A stretch of 30,276 nt of DNA from Caryophanales bacterium UBA2298 (GTDB taxonomy: Bacteria; Bacillota_I; Bacilli_A; Izemoplasmatales; Hujiaoplasmataceae): the NCBI GenBank assembly GCA_002345425.1, contig DDWA01000020.1:1-30276 (forward strand), in the 5' to 3' direction. Below the pieces are notes generated by a model. That model ran no database searches. It worked only from the letters and a program-made list of their open reading frames with translations, and was not told the origin of the DNA. Positions 14,571 through 23,500 of this stretch are shown here, piece after piece. Position 1 is the stretch's first letter. Every line of letters begins with the position of its first letter. Position numbers and translations under genes: made by a program.

Positions 14571-15735
14571 ATTTATTGAATCTATCTTTGAGCCAAGAAG
14601 GAATCTTAATGTCATCATTTTCTTCTTCTTGATCTTTTTGTTTTTCGATAACTTCTTTTTTCTTGTCTTTCTTTGATTTTTTGCCATGCTTTCTATCTGG
14701 TATGTCAACTTCAACCTCTTCTTTTGGTTGTTCTTGATGTGAAGCTGGCTTTGGTGGCATAATATCGTCTTTAAAAACTGGGTCTTGACTGAATCCAGTA
14801 GCGATGACAGTAACGACTAATTCATCACCCAAATCAGAGTTGATTGCAGAACCGTAAATAACATTGATATCAGTAGTTGATGCTTTATGAATTTCCGCAA
14901 TAATTTCATCAATCTCGTATAATGAGGCTTGATAATTAGATGTAATATTAACGATAGCATCGGTTGCGCCGTTGATTGATGTTTCTAATAATGGTGATCT
15001 AATTGCTTCTCTTGCTGCTTCAATAGCTCTGTTTGGCCCTTCAGCGACGCCGATACCCATAAGTGCAGTACCTTTATCTTTCATGACGGTTTTAACGTCA
15101 GCGAAGTCAACGTTGACTACACCCGGCATTGCGATAATTTCTGTAATACCTTGAACACCTTGTCTTAAGACTTTATCAGCTTCTCTAAAAGCGTCTAAGT
15201 AAGATGTGTTTCGGTCAACAATGTAGAATAATTTATCATTAGGAATAACGATTAAAGTATCAACGTAAGGTTTTAATTGTTCTAATCCTTCTAAGGCTAC
15301 TGCCATCCGTTTTTTGCCTTCAAAACCAAAAGGTTTTGTGACAATACCAATGGTTAAACAACCCATTTCTCTTGCAATTTTAGCGACTACTGGGCTTGCT
15401 CCAGTACCTGTTCCTCCACCCATTCCCGCAGTTATAAAAACCATATCGGTTTCTGCAAGTAAATCTCTAATTTCATCTTCTGATTCAACGGCCGCTTGTC
15501 TACCAACTTCTGGATTGGCTCCAGCACCTAAACCTCTTGTTAAGGTTTTCCCTAACTGTAATCTCACATCAGCTTTAGATAGCCTTAATACTTGAGCATC
15601 GGTATTCATCGCAACGAATTCTACTCCTGGAACTTCATTTTCAATCATTCTATTAATAGCGGAGCCGCCGCCTCCACCAATACCAACCACTTTAATTTTC
15701 GGTTTTTGATTAAATTTATCGTCAATATTAAACAT
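14569..15735 (-). CDS. ftsZ: cell division protein FtsZ
   Basis: A tubulin-like GTPase forming the division ring. The nucleotide site is seen as GIGGGGGSAINRM (residues 18-30), MNTDAQ (43-48) and the tubulin signature GGGTGTG (107-113). The T7 loop NVDFAD (207-212) supplies the catalytic aspartate to the next subunit. After the globular domain comes a lysine- and glutamate-rich linker and the conserved C-terminal peptide DDIKIPSWLKDRF, the binding site for SepF and FtsA. It is 388 aa, with GGGGGT before the ATG. Its neighbour is tgt rather than ftsA or the mur cluster, so it is likely a single-gene unit. Confidence 0.98.
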   Translation of the reverse strand: MFNIDDKFNQKPKIKVVGIGGGGGSAINRMIENEVPGVEFVAMNTDAQVLRLSKADVRLQLGKTLTRGLGAGANPEVGRQAAVESEDEIRDLLAETDMVFITAGMGGGTGTGASPVVAKIAREMGCLTIGIVTKPFGFEGKKRMAVALEGLEQLKPYVDTLIVIPNDKLFYIVDRNTSYLDAFREADKVLRQGVQGITEIIAMPGVVNVDFADVKTVMKDKGTALMGIGVAEGPNRAIEAAREAIRSPLLETSINGATDAIVNITSNYQASLYEIDEIIAEIHKASTTDINVIYGSAINSDLGDELVVTVIATGFSQDPVFKDDIMPPKPASHQEQPKEEVEVDIPDRKHGKKSKKDKKKEVIEKQKDQEEENDDIKIPSWLKDRFNK

Positions 15736-15820
15736 TTGGTACCCCCAATTAATGATCTTACAAATATCTTATCATAAAACAAACAAATAATAAATATAAT
15801 AATTAAAAGAAACTAAAAAT

Positions 15821-16933
15821 CTAGTCAAAATATTCTTTTATGAGTTTATCCTTAAATTCAGCGAAACGATCTTCTTTAATCGCTTCTCTGATGTCTTTCA
15901 TTAAGGTTTTCAAATAGTATAAATTATGGTATGAGATTAATCGTAAACCAAGTATTTCTTTAGCTTTGAATAAGTGTCTCAAATAGCTTCTAGAGTAATT
16001 CTTGCAAACTTTACAATCACAGTTTGGATCTAATGGTGACATGTCACTTTCATAGGTTTTGTTTTTAATAACAATTTTGCCTAAAGATGTCATAGCAGAG
16101 CCATGTCTGGCGATTCTTGTCGGCAAGACACAATCGAACATGTCGATTCCGTTTGCAACACCCATAACGATGTCATCAGGAGAGCCTACTCCCATTAAAT
16201 AGCGAGGTTTATCCTTTGGCATTTTATCTTTTAAAAATTCCAGAATTTCATACATTTCCGCTTTAGTTTCGCCAACACTTAAACCACCAATAGAATAACC
16301 AGGGAAATCAATTTTCATTAATTCATTGATTGAATGTTCGCGCAAATCTTTATAAGGACCACCTTGAACAATTCCAAATAAAGCTTGTGTATCAGGAAAT
16401 TGATGAACTTCTTTACCTCTTTTTGCCCAGCGCAAAGTTCTTTCCAATGATTCTTTATGATAATCATAACTGGAATGGAAAGGTGGACATTCATCAAAAC
16501 TCATTATGATATCTGCGCCAAGGTTATTTTGAATTTTAATACTATCTTCTGGCGTAAGGTGTAAGATTGAACCATTTAGATGATGCCTAAAGGTCACGCC
16601 GTCCTCAGTGATTTTCCTGATTTTCGATAAAGAGAAGACTTGGAAACCACCGGAATCGGTCAGTAAAGCTCCATCCCAATTCATAAAACCACGGATTCCT
16701 CCATGGTCTTTAACGATTTCATCACCCGGTTGTAACCACAGATGATAAGTGTTGCCAAGGATAAGACCTTGGCTAACTTCTTTTATTTCATCAACATCAA
16801 GTGTTTTTACTGAAGCTTGAGTCCCGACTGGCATAAAAATTGGTGTTTCAAAACTGCCGTGTGGCGTATGTAATATCCCATATCTAGCTCCAGTAGTTTT
16901 GTCTTGATGGATAAGTTCAAACTTGATTGCCAT
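15821..16933 (-). CDS. tgt: tRNA-guanine transglycosylase (queuine tRNA-ribosyltransferase)
   Basis: It exchanges guanine-34 of tRNAs with GUN anticodons for preQ1, the first tRNA step of queuosine synthesis. DSGGFQVFSL carries the general-base aspartate, FDCVLPTRIARHG the nucleophilic aspartate, and CDCKVCKNYSRSYLRHL with the later SYHN gives the zinc ligands. The 370-aa length is typical. It follows pduL by 2 bp and has no strong site of its own, which suggests translational coupling. The other queuosine genes here, the transporter and queA, lie within 2.5 kb. Confidence 0.97.
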   Translation of the reverse strand: MAIKFELIHQDKTTGARYGILHTPHGSFETPIFMPVGTQASVKTLDVDEIKEVSQGLILGNTYHLWLQPGDEIVKDHGGIRGFMNWDGALLTDSGGFQVFSLSKIRKITEDGVTFRHHLNGSILHLTPEDSIKIQNNLGADIIMSFDECPPFHSSYDYHKESLERTLRWAKRGKEVHQFPDTQALFGIVQGGPYKDLREHSINELMKIDFPGYSIGGLSVGETKAEMYEILEFLKDKMPKDKPRYLMGVGSPDDIVMGVANGIDMFDCVLPTRIARHGSAMTSLGKIVIKNKTYESDMSPLDPNCDCKVCKNYSRSYLRHLFKAKEILGLRLISYHNLYYLKTLMKDIREAIKEDRFAEFKDKLIKEYFD

Positions 16934-16935
16934 AC

Positions 16936-17508
16936 CTAAACTATTGTTCCGTATGTTTCTCCGGAGATGCCAGCGGCATTACCTTCATCTGTATCAATAT
17001 GCATAGCTGAAGAAAAATCATTTCTAACTCTAATTACAACATCGCCTAAAATTGTTGAACGACCTTCACTATCAATTTTAACAGCGACAATTTCTTTATC
17101 TTTAAGATTGAATTTTTCCGCATCCTCAGGAGTTAAATGAATGTGTCTTTTTGCAATTATTAAACCTTCTTTAAGTTCAACCTCACCCTTTGGCCCAACT
17201 AATTTACAAGCAGCACTTTGTTTAGTATCGCCACTTTCACGAATTGGAACTACTGTGCCAATTGATCTAGCATCTGTCAAAGAAATTTCAACTTGTGTGG
17301 CACCTCTAATTGGCCCTAATATTGATACATTTTTCAATTCTTTTTTAGGTCCGATGACATCAACTCTTTCTTCAGCAGCGTATTGACCTGGCTGTGATAA
17401 ATATTTTTTTACACTTAATTGGTAATTTTTACCAAATAAAATATCTAAATGTTCTCTAGAGACATGCACGTGTCTTGCAGACACTTCTACTAATACTTTT
17501 CTTTCCAT
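16936..17508 (-). CDS. pduL: phosphate acyltransferase, PduL family
   Basis: It interconverts acyl-CoA and acyl phosphate (acetyl or propionyl), the zinc-dependent family unrelated to classical Pta. Two beta-barrel halves are visible with conserved histidine pairs: SARHVHVS near the N-terminus, AKRHIHLTPEDAEKF in the second half and MHIDTDEGNAAGI near the C-terminus. The start is the ATG at 17508 with AAGGAGG seven bases upstream; the open frame extends further upstream but without a site, and through the promoter. At 190 aa there is no extra N-terminal encapsulation peptide, and no microcompartment shell genes are nearby, so it probably serves as the cell's general phosphotransacetylase for acetate and ATP formation. 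Confidence 0.93.
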   Translation of the reverse strand: MERKVLVEVSARHVHVSREHLDILFGKNYQLSVKKYLSQPGQYAAEERVDVIGPKKELKNVSILGPIRGATQVEISLTDARSIGTVVPIRESGDTKQSAACKLVGPKGEVELKEGLIIAKRHIHLTPEDAEKFNLKDKEIVAVKIDSEGRSTILGDVVIRVRNDFSSAMHIDTDEGNAAGISGETYGTIV

Positions 17509-17533
17509 AATATCCTCCTTGAATTTCATAACT

Positions 17534-17562
17534 ATTTTACTAAATTTTCGGAGTTTAATCAA
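17534..17562 (-). promoter_or_regulatory. promoter of pduL-tgt
   Basis: TTGATT at 17562-17557, a 17-nt spacer and TAAAAT at 17539-17534. It is divergent from the promoter at 17571-17598. Confidence 0.6.
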
Positions 17563-17570
17563 ACCAATTA

Positions 17571-17598
17571 TTGTTTTTTCTTCATTAAATGGTATAAT
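17571..17598 (+). promoter_or_regulatory. promoter of the queuosine-precursor transporter
   Basis: TTGTTT at 17571-17576, a 16-nt spacer and TATAAT at 17593-17598. The predicted start near 17605 falls directly before the riboswitch hairpin. Confidence 0.7.
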
Positions 17599-17608
17599 AT
17601 TAAAGATT

Positions 17609-17646
17609 CGCAGTTCGAAACCATCCTGCGTCAACAAAACTAGGAG
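17609..17646 (+). promoter_or_regulatory. preQ1-I-type riboswitch (translational)
   Basis: P1 is CGCAG (17609-17613) pairing with CTGCG (17626-17630). The 12-nt loop contains ACC and ends in C just before the 3' strand of P1, where the preQ1-recognising cytosine lies. It is followed by the A-rich tail TCAACAAAACTAGGAGG. The tail closely resembles the known Thermoanaerobacter tengcongensis aptamer (TTAACAAAACAAGG). The tail runs into the ribosome binding site AGGAGG of the transporter gene, so ligand binding and pseudoknot formation should hide the site and lower translation. Location before a queuosine-precursor transporter fits. Confidence 0.8.
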
Positions 17647-17652
17647 GAAATT

Positions 17653-18342
17653 ATGACAAATGAGTTTTTATGGGTAATATTTGCGCTGGTGAATTTTACT
17701 CTATTTTTATTGGTTTACAAATTTTTCGGTAAATTAGGTATATTTATTTGGATAGTTCTAGCAACGATTCTTGCAAACATTCAAGTAACTAAAATGATTT
17801 ACTTGTTTGGTCTTGATGCAAATTTAGGAAATATCATGTATGGGACAATCTTTTTAGCTACCGATGTATTGAACGAACTTTTTGGTAAAAAAGAAGCAAG
17901 AAAAGCGGTTTTTATCGGATTTTTTGTAATGATAATTACAGTTATATTAATGACTATCGCCATCAATTTTAACCCGCACCCTGAAGATTTTGCTCAAGGA
18001 GCATTACAAACAATCTTTGGTTATATGCCTAGAATACTATTAGCTAGTCTATCGGCTTTTATTGTTTCTCAACTTATCGATGTTTATATCTTTGATAAAA
18101 TTAAGAGTAAATTACCAGAAAATAAGTTTCTTTGGGTTAGAAATAATCTCTCAACAATGCTTTCACAAGCAATTGATACGGTAATATTCGTTCCTATTGC
18201 TTTTATAGGAATGGTAAGTAATGAGGTTTTAATAGGCTTGCTTATTTCAACTTATGTAATAAAAGTCATTGTTGCAGCAATGGACACACCTTTTATTTAC
18301 TTGATAAAGAAAGTAACCCCTATAAAAGAATTAAACGACTAA
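17653..18342 (+). CDS. yhhQ: queuosine precursor transporter (YhhQ/VUT family)
   Basis: An integral membrane protein of 229 aa with about six hydrophobic segments. The family signature ANIQVTKM and the segment around TDVLNELFGKKEARKAV are typical of the DUF165/VUT family, whose members import preQ0, preQ1 or queuine. The preQ1-like riboswitch upstream and the nearby tgt and queA argue that it takes up preQ1 (or preQ0). It is the only plus-strand gene in the left two-thirds of the window, divergent from pduL and convergent with queA. Strong AGGAGG site. Confidence 0.93.
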   Translation: MTNEFLWVIFALVNFTLFLLVYKFFGKLGIFIWIVLATILANIQVTKMIYLFGLDANLGNIMYGTIFLATDVLNELFGKKEARKAVFIGFFVMIITVILMTIAINFNPHPEDFAQGALQTIFGYMPRILLASLSAFIVSQLIDVYIFDKIKSKLPENKFLWVRNNLSTMLSQAIDTVIFVPIAFIGMVSNEVLIGLLISTYVIKVIVAAMDTPFIYLIKKVTPIKELND

Positions 18343-18363
18343 ATTTAGTCGTTTATTTTTTTA
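18333..18363. terminator. shared bidirectional terminator, yhhQ/queA
   Basis: AAACGACTAAATTTAGTCGTTT (18333-18354, split as two 11-base arms) is a perfect palindrome with T-rich flanks on both sides; the plus strand continues ATTTTTTTT. It contains the stop codons of both convergent genes. Confidence 0.85.
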
Positions 18364-19381
18364 TTAACATTGAATCTCCAAATGAAAAAAATCGATATCT
18401 CTCTTTAATTGCTTCGTGATATGCATTCATAATTATTTCTTTGGATGCAAATGCAGAAACGAGCATTAAAAGCGTTGATTTTGGTAAATGGAAATTGGTA
18501 ATTAAACTGTCAATTGCTTTGAATTCATAACCAGGATATATGAATATATCTGTGAATCCTGATGATTCTCGGAATTTGTGATGTTTTTGATAAACTGTTT
18601 CTAAAGTTCTGACTGTGGTTGTACCAACAGCAAATATTTCTCTATTTTCTGCTTTAGCTTTATTGAGAATTTCAGCGGTTGATTTTGATAGCGAATAAAA
18701 TTCTGAATGCATCTTATGATTCAAAACATCTTCGACGACAACCGGTCTAAAAGTTCCTAATCCAACATGTAAAGTGATGTATTCAACAATAACACCTTTA
18801 GCTATTAATTCTTCAATCAGTTCCTTGGTAAAGTGAAGTCCAGCTGTCGGGCTAGCTGCACTACCGTTAATCTTGGAATACACTGTTTGATAACGGCTTT
18901 GATCAGTTAGTTTTTCATGGATATATGGTGGTAAAGGCATTTCGCCTAATTGATCTAAAATATCTTCTAAGTCACCATCATAAATTAACTCAAAATGTCT
19001 AATTCCTTCTTCAAGAACTTCAATACACTTTAGTTTTAATAAGCCTTCGCCAAAAATTACTTCAGTCCCAATTTTGACTCTTTTGGCAGGTTTAACAAGT
19101 GTCTCCCATTTATTTAGACCATATTGGTTTAATAATAGTACTTCTATATTAGCTTGAGTTCCAGTTTTTACACCATGAAGTCTAGCAGGAATTACTTTTG
19201 TGTTATTTAAAACTAACACATCGTCTTTTTTGATGTAATCGCCAATATTTTTGAATTTGTCATGTTTAATCATTAAATTGGCACGATGTGTTACTAATAA
19301 TCTTGAGTCCGATCTAACTTTCAAAGGAGTTTGAGCAATGAGTTCTTCTGGTAAATTGTAATCAAAATCCCTTGTTTTCAT
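18353..19381 (-). CDS. queA: S-adenosylmethionine:tRNA ribosyltransferase-isomerase
   Basis: It transfers and isomerises the ribosyl group of SAM onto preQ1-modified tRNA to give epoxyqueuosine. MKTRDFDYNLPEELIAQTPL at the N-terminus, VLNNTKVIPARL, GSAASPTAGLHFT and VGLGTFRPV are characteristic of the family. At 342 aa it is complete. Its ATG shares one base with the ruvB stop (TAATG), so the two are translated together, the common Firmicutes pairing. No queG/queH for the final reduction is in the window. Confidence 0.97.
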   Translation of the reverse strand: MKTRDFDYNLPEELIAQTPLKVRSDSRLLVTHRANLMIKHDKFKNIGDYIKKDDVLVLNNTKVIPARLHGVKTGTQANIEVLLLNQYGLNKWETLVKPAKRVKIGTEVIFGEGLLKLKCIEVLEEGIRHFELIYDGDLEDILDQLGEMPLPPYIHEKLTDQSRYQTVYSKINGSAASPTAGLHFTKELIEELIAKGVIVEYITLHVGLGTFRPVVVEDVLNHKMHSEFYSLSKSTAEILNKAKAENREIFAVGTTTVRTLETVYQKHHKFRESSGFTDIFIYPGYEFKAIDSLITNFHLPKSTLLMLVSAFASKEIIMNAYHEAIKERYRFFSFGDSMLIKK

Positions 19382-20385
19382 TAAAAAAGACTCCCTTGGT
19401 GCGATTTCTTAAGATGGCGATATGCTTTTTCCGTGACAATTCGTCCCCGAGGAGTACGGCTGATAAAGCCTTTTTGAATTAAAAACGGCTCATAAACATC
19501 TTCTAAAGTTCCAGCATCTTCACTAATTGAAGTTGCGATTGTATCAAGGCCAACTGGGCCACCATGATATTTTTCGATAATTCCCAGTAAATATTCACGG
19601 TCTTTGTTATCTAAGCCCAAATCGTCAATTTTTAGCTTATTAAGAGCGGTTTTAGTTACATCAAGTGTAATTACTCCGTCACTAAGAATATCGGCATAAT
19701 CTCTAACTCTACGGAATAGGCGGTTAACTATTCTCGGTGTTCCCCGACTGCGCTTTGCAAGTTCAATAATTGCACTCTCTTCCGTTGCGCAATCATAAAT
19801 TTTGGCAGTTCTTTTACAGATTATTTCCAATTCCTGGTCATTGTAAAATTCCAATTTATGAACAATGCCAAAACGATCCCTTAAAGGACCTGTCAAATCT
19901 CCAAATCTTGTTGTAGCACCAATCAAGGTAAAAGGCGCTAAATCAACTCTTATGGACTTAGCTCCTGAATCTTTCCCAACAACTATATCGATAACATAGT
20001 CTTCCATTGAAGAGTAGAGTATTTCTTCTACTATTTTTGGTAAACGATGAATCTCATCAATAAATAAAACGTCGCCAGGTTCTAAAGAAGTCAAAATAGC
20101 AGCTAAGTCACCTGTGCGTTCTATGGTAGGTCCGCTTAATGATTTGATACTAACTCCTAATTCATTGGCAATAACTTGAGCTAAAGTTGTTTTCCCCAAT
20201 CCTGGAGGCCCGTAAAGTAATACGTGGTCCAAAGATTCGTTTCGCATTTTCGCTGCACGAACTGCGATTTCAACCATTTCTTTTACATCATTTTGACCAA
20301 TATATTCGTTAAAACTCTTAGGTCTTAAGGTTACATCCACCTCATCATCAATAAGTAAATTATTACTGATTATTCTCTCATCCAT
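19381..20385 (-). CDS. ruvB: Holliday junction branch migration ATPase RuvB
   Basis: An AAA+ motor that drives branch migration with RuvA. Walker A is GPPGLGKTT (about residues 60-68), Walker B DVLFIDEIHRL (about 106-116), the sensor and arginine-finger region is GATTRFGDLTGPLRDRFG, and the C-terminal winged helix holds GLDTIATSISEDAGTLEDVYEP. The 334-aa length is normal. GAGGTG lies before the ATG. ruvA, usually directly upstream, is not here; the opposite strand carries the coiled-coil operon instead. Confidence 0.98.
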   Translation of the reverse strand: MDERIISNNLLIDDEVDVTLRPKSFNEYIGQNDVKEMVEIAVRAAKMRNESLDHVLLYGPPGLGKTTLAQVIANELGVSIKSLSGPTIERTGDLAAILTSLEPGDVLFIDEIHRLPKIVEEILYSSMEDYVIDIVVGKDSGAKSIRVDLAPFTLIGATTRFGDLTGPLRDRFGIVHKLEFYNDQELEIICKRTAKIYDCATEESAIIELAKRSRGTPRIVNRLFRRVRDYADILSDGVITLDVTKTALNKLKIDDLGLDNKDREYLLGIIEKYHGGPVGLDTIATSISEDAGTLEDVYEPFLIQKGFISRTPRGRIVTEKAYRHLKKSHQGSLF

Positions 20386-20401
20386 ATCAACACCTCAAAT
20401 A

Positions 20402-20410
20402 TATTATACC
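20402..20410 (-). promoter_or_regulatory. extended -10 promoter of ruvB-queA
   Basis: TGGTATAAT on the minus strand, with TATAAT at 20407-20402. The -35 region (GTGATT) is poor, but the extended TG can compensate. The TSS would be only about 10 nt before the ribosome binding site. Confidence 0.55.
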
Positions 20411-20450
20411 AAATTTTAAGTAAAAATCACTTTTTATTTATTCCAATGTA

Positions 20451-20479
20451 TTGAATAAAGTCATTTATTATACTATAAT
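20451..20479 (+). promoter_or_regulatory. promoter of the coiled-coil operon
   Basis: TTGAAT at 20451-20456, a 17-nt spacer and TATAAT at 20474-20479, followed 30 bases later by the ATG. It shares the 124-bp intergenic region with the divergent ruvB promoter. Confidence 0.8.
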
Positions 20480-20509
20480 TAAAAATGAAGTAAGTAACGG
20501 AGTGATGAA

Positions 20510-23500
20510 ATGGCAAAAAAACGCGATATCTTATCGAATTACTTCACCGAATTTTCTAACTATAAATCTTCTTATCAAGCCCGTTTGGAACAGCTAAAAC
20601 GGGATTTTAATAATGAAAAAATACATTATGAAAAACTATTAAAACAAGTGGAAAAAAATTATGAAGATGATCAAAATCTCCATGTTGAAAAGTATATTGA
20701 AGAAGCAAAAACTCATCAAAAAAGAAGTGATTTAGTAGGTATAGACTACGAAGAAAGATTTAATATTCTTTCAGAAGAATTAAGTTCAAATGGCAATGAC
20801 AACTATCAGTTAATTGAAGAAGAAAATAAACTTTATCAAGATGTTTTAAATCAGTTTGAAGAAAGAAAACAGGAAGCGCTAAATCGGTATTTGCAACTTG
20901 TTCATGAAAGCGATAAAGCGATTGATGAGGAAGTTGATGTCCATTATAATTTCATTGCATATGAAACTGATAAAAACGAAAACCTTAAAGAATATTATCA
21001 AGATGTCAATAATTTCTTAGCTAATGACTTATTGAACACAATGGAAAAAGCAAAAAATGCTCTAGATAGTTTGAATGAATCTCTAAAGGAAACCAATATT
21101 AATGATTCAACTGAATTAAATCAAACGGTTTTAAAATCTTTGGAACATTTAAGAGGTACTCAAATAGGAATTATTTCTTTGTTTAAAGAAAATTCTAATA
21201 ATTTGGAATTACAGAGAGAATCAATCAAAAAGATTTCAAAAAACAAACAGCAACCACATTCAGAATTAAACCAAGAAATGATTCAAAAGTATGTCACTCA
21301 AATTCGTGATTTAAATAATTCTAAAATTGCCTTTGAGTCTAAAGTGAAGACTGATTTAAATATGTCTTTAGAAAGAGTTTATGCTAATATCATCAAAGCT
21401 CATGATGAAAGAGACGACGAAAGTCTAAGAAAATATATTCATCAAAAAGAAATTATCGAAAAGAAAGCGGAGTATTTACTGCATAGAAATACTACGTTAA
21501 CCAACTTTACAATTAGTAAGTATCAACAAGAAATTAAGAAAATAAAAATTGACAGCTTTAAGCGAAGTGAAGAAATCAAACTTGCTTATTCTCTGCCAAT
21601 TGCTTTCTTACAAAATTCTATCGATACATATTCTAATTTTGCGTTTTATCTAAATCATGGATTTGATGAGTTAGATCGACTTTTAAACAGCTTAATTGAT
21701 TTCCATCAAGAATTCTTGGACGTAAAAACTGATTTCATAACCACTACTTCTAAAGCTTACGAGGATTATAAAATTAATTTAATTGTTAGAATCAATGAAG
21801 TTACAAATAATTTGACGAAATTAATCGCAAAGATTGACGATGTTTCTTTGCAAATTGTGACTTTAGAATCTAGAAATCGCTTGGAAGTCGCTGAGATTAG
21901 GAAAAAAATTGATAGTTTAGAGATCCTTGGCGATTATCAAAAGTATTTAGCGTCATTAGAAAATGATGAATTTTTTGCAATGTATCAACACAATAAGAAT
22001 ATTGAGAGGATACAAGTTCAATCAAAATATAAAGATAATTTATTAAAGATTAATTGGGATGTGCTTGAATTAAATAAAAATAAAGAAATTGCTGGTGAGC
22101 AGTTGCAATATATGCTTAATTTAAGCAAAGAAGAAAAAGCAATTCATCAATTGAGTTTCGATAAATTATTATCTGAATATGAAGTTTTTTATAATCAACA
22201 AAATAAGATGTCATATTTGATGCATAAGATTGCCAAACTTCAGGTTGTTGACCAAATTAAATCCAAGAATTACCATTATGCTCTAAGATTCTTGCAAATC
22301 AAACAAAAAGAATTAGCGAAGGATAAAGCTAGTTCTGATTCTGTTGTTGATTTCATTCATCAGATGCAAAAATTAATTAACACCAATAATACAACTACTT
22401 CTGCTTTTAAACGATATATCAGCAACAGCAATGATAATTTATCTTATTTGATGATAGTAGAAAAAAATCGTAATCTTTTGCATCAGCAAATAGATTCACA
22501 AGTTAATAAGAAGATTGAAGCTTGCTATCATGCAGCCAGTCTTTATTATCGTGAAACCCATGATCAAATCAATGATATCAAAAAATTAATCAGTGATTAT
22601 GTTAACAAGTTAAAACATTTGCTTATCTATAATGAGAATAATTATATTTCCCATCAAGCTCAGATTATTAAGTCAAGTGGCTATGGTCTTGAAATATCTT
22701 CATTGATTACTTATGTCTATAACAAGACGCTTAATCTTGCTTATAAATATCAAATTCCTGAAGAAATCGAAATGGTTGCTTTATATTATAACGAAGTCTT
22801 AGCCAATTACAATAGTTTAGTTGTTTCTGTCTTTGATAAATTAAAACCAAAAACTAAAACACGTATATTTTATGAAAAACTTCAAAAATATATCATTTTG
22901 ACTTTAGAGATTCTAGAAAATTATCAAGAAAAAATGGTTGCCTCAATTGAGTATATCAGAGATAAGATTACAGGAAACGATCTTTCATTTATTGCTAATG
23001 CAAAGGTACTAGCTAATGAAAATAAGAAAATAATCGATAAAGAAAATGATTTATTAGCTTTTCAAGCGATTAGACTTAAGGACAAACGCGATAAGCAAAT
23101 AGATGTGTTATTGGATAATAGTAACGAGATCAATGAATTATTTAAGGAAAGAGTTAAAAAAATCAATGATGAGTATGTTAGCGAGAAGGACAAGACTACT
23201 GATTTTCTTGAATTTTTAGAAAATGAAATTGTCAAAATCATTGAAGAAAACGATCAACAATTGATTAAGATGTTAAAACTGATTGATAAAGAGATCTTTG
23301 AAGAAAGACTTAGATTCACCAATCAATATAAAAAATATATCAACACAATCAGTTCAATTAGATCAAGTTTAAATCATGCTTATGACAATGAAGTTAAATA
23401 TCTGTATGATCTTAACTACAAGCGTGAGGAAGACATTTCCAAGACTATCCTGCTTTTGGAACAAAAGATCAATGCTTTGCCTAAAGAAAAAGAAGCTCTT

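Noticed and set aside
14517..14714. Overlapping minus-strand open frame at the 3' end of ftsZ
   Set aside because: It is a lysine-rich alternative frame of the FtsZ linker running through the terminator, without a ribosome binding site.
15736..15820. Promoter or small RNA between tgt and ftsZ
   Set aside because: Only T-rich sequence with partial -10 matches (TAAGAT, TATGAT) and no fitting -35 or stable hairpin.
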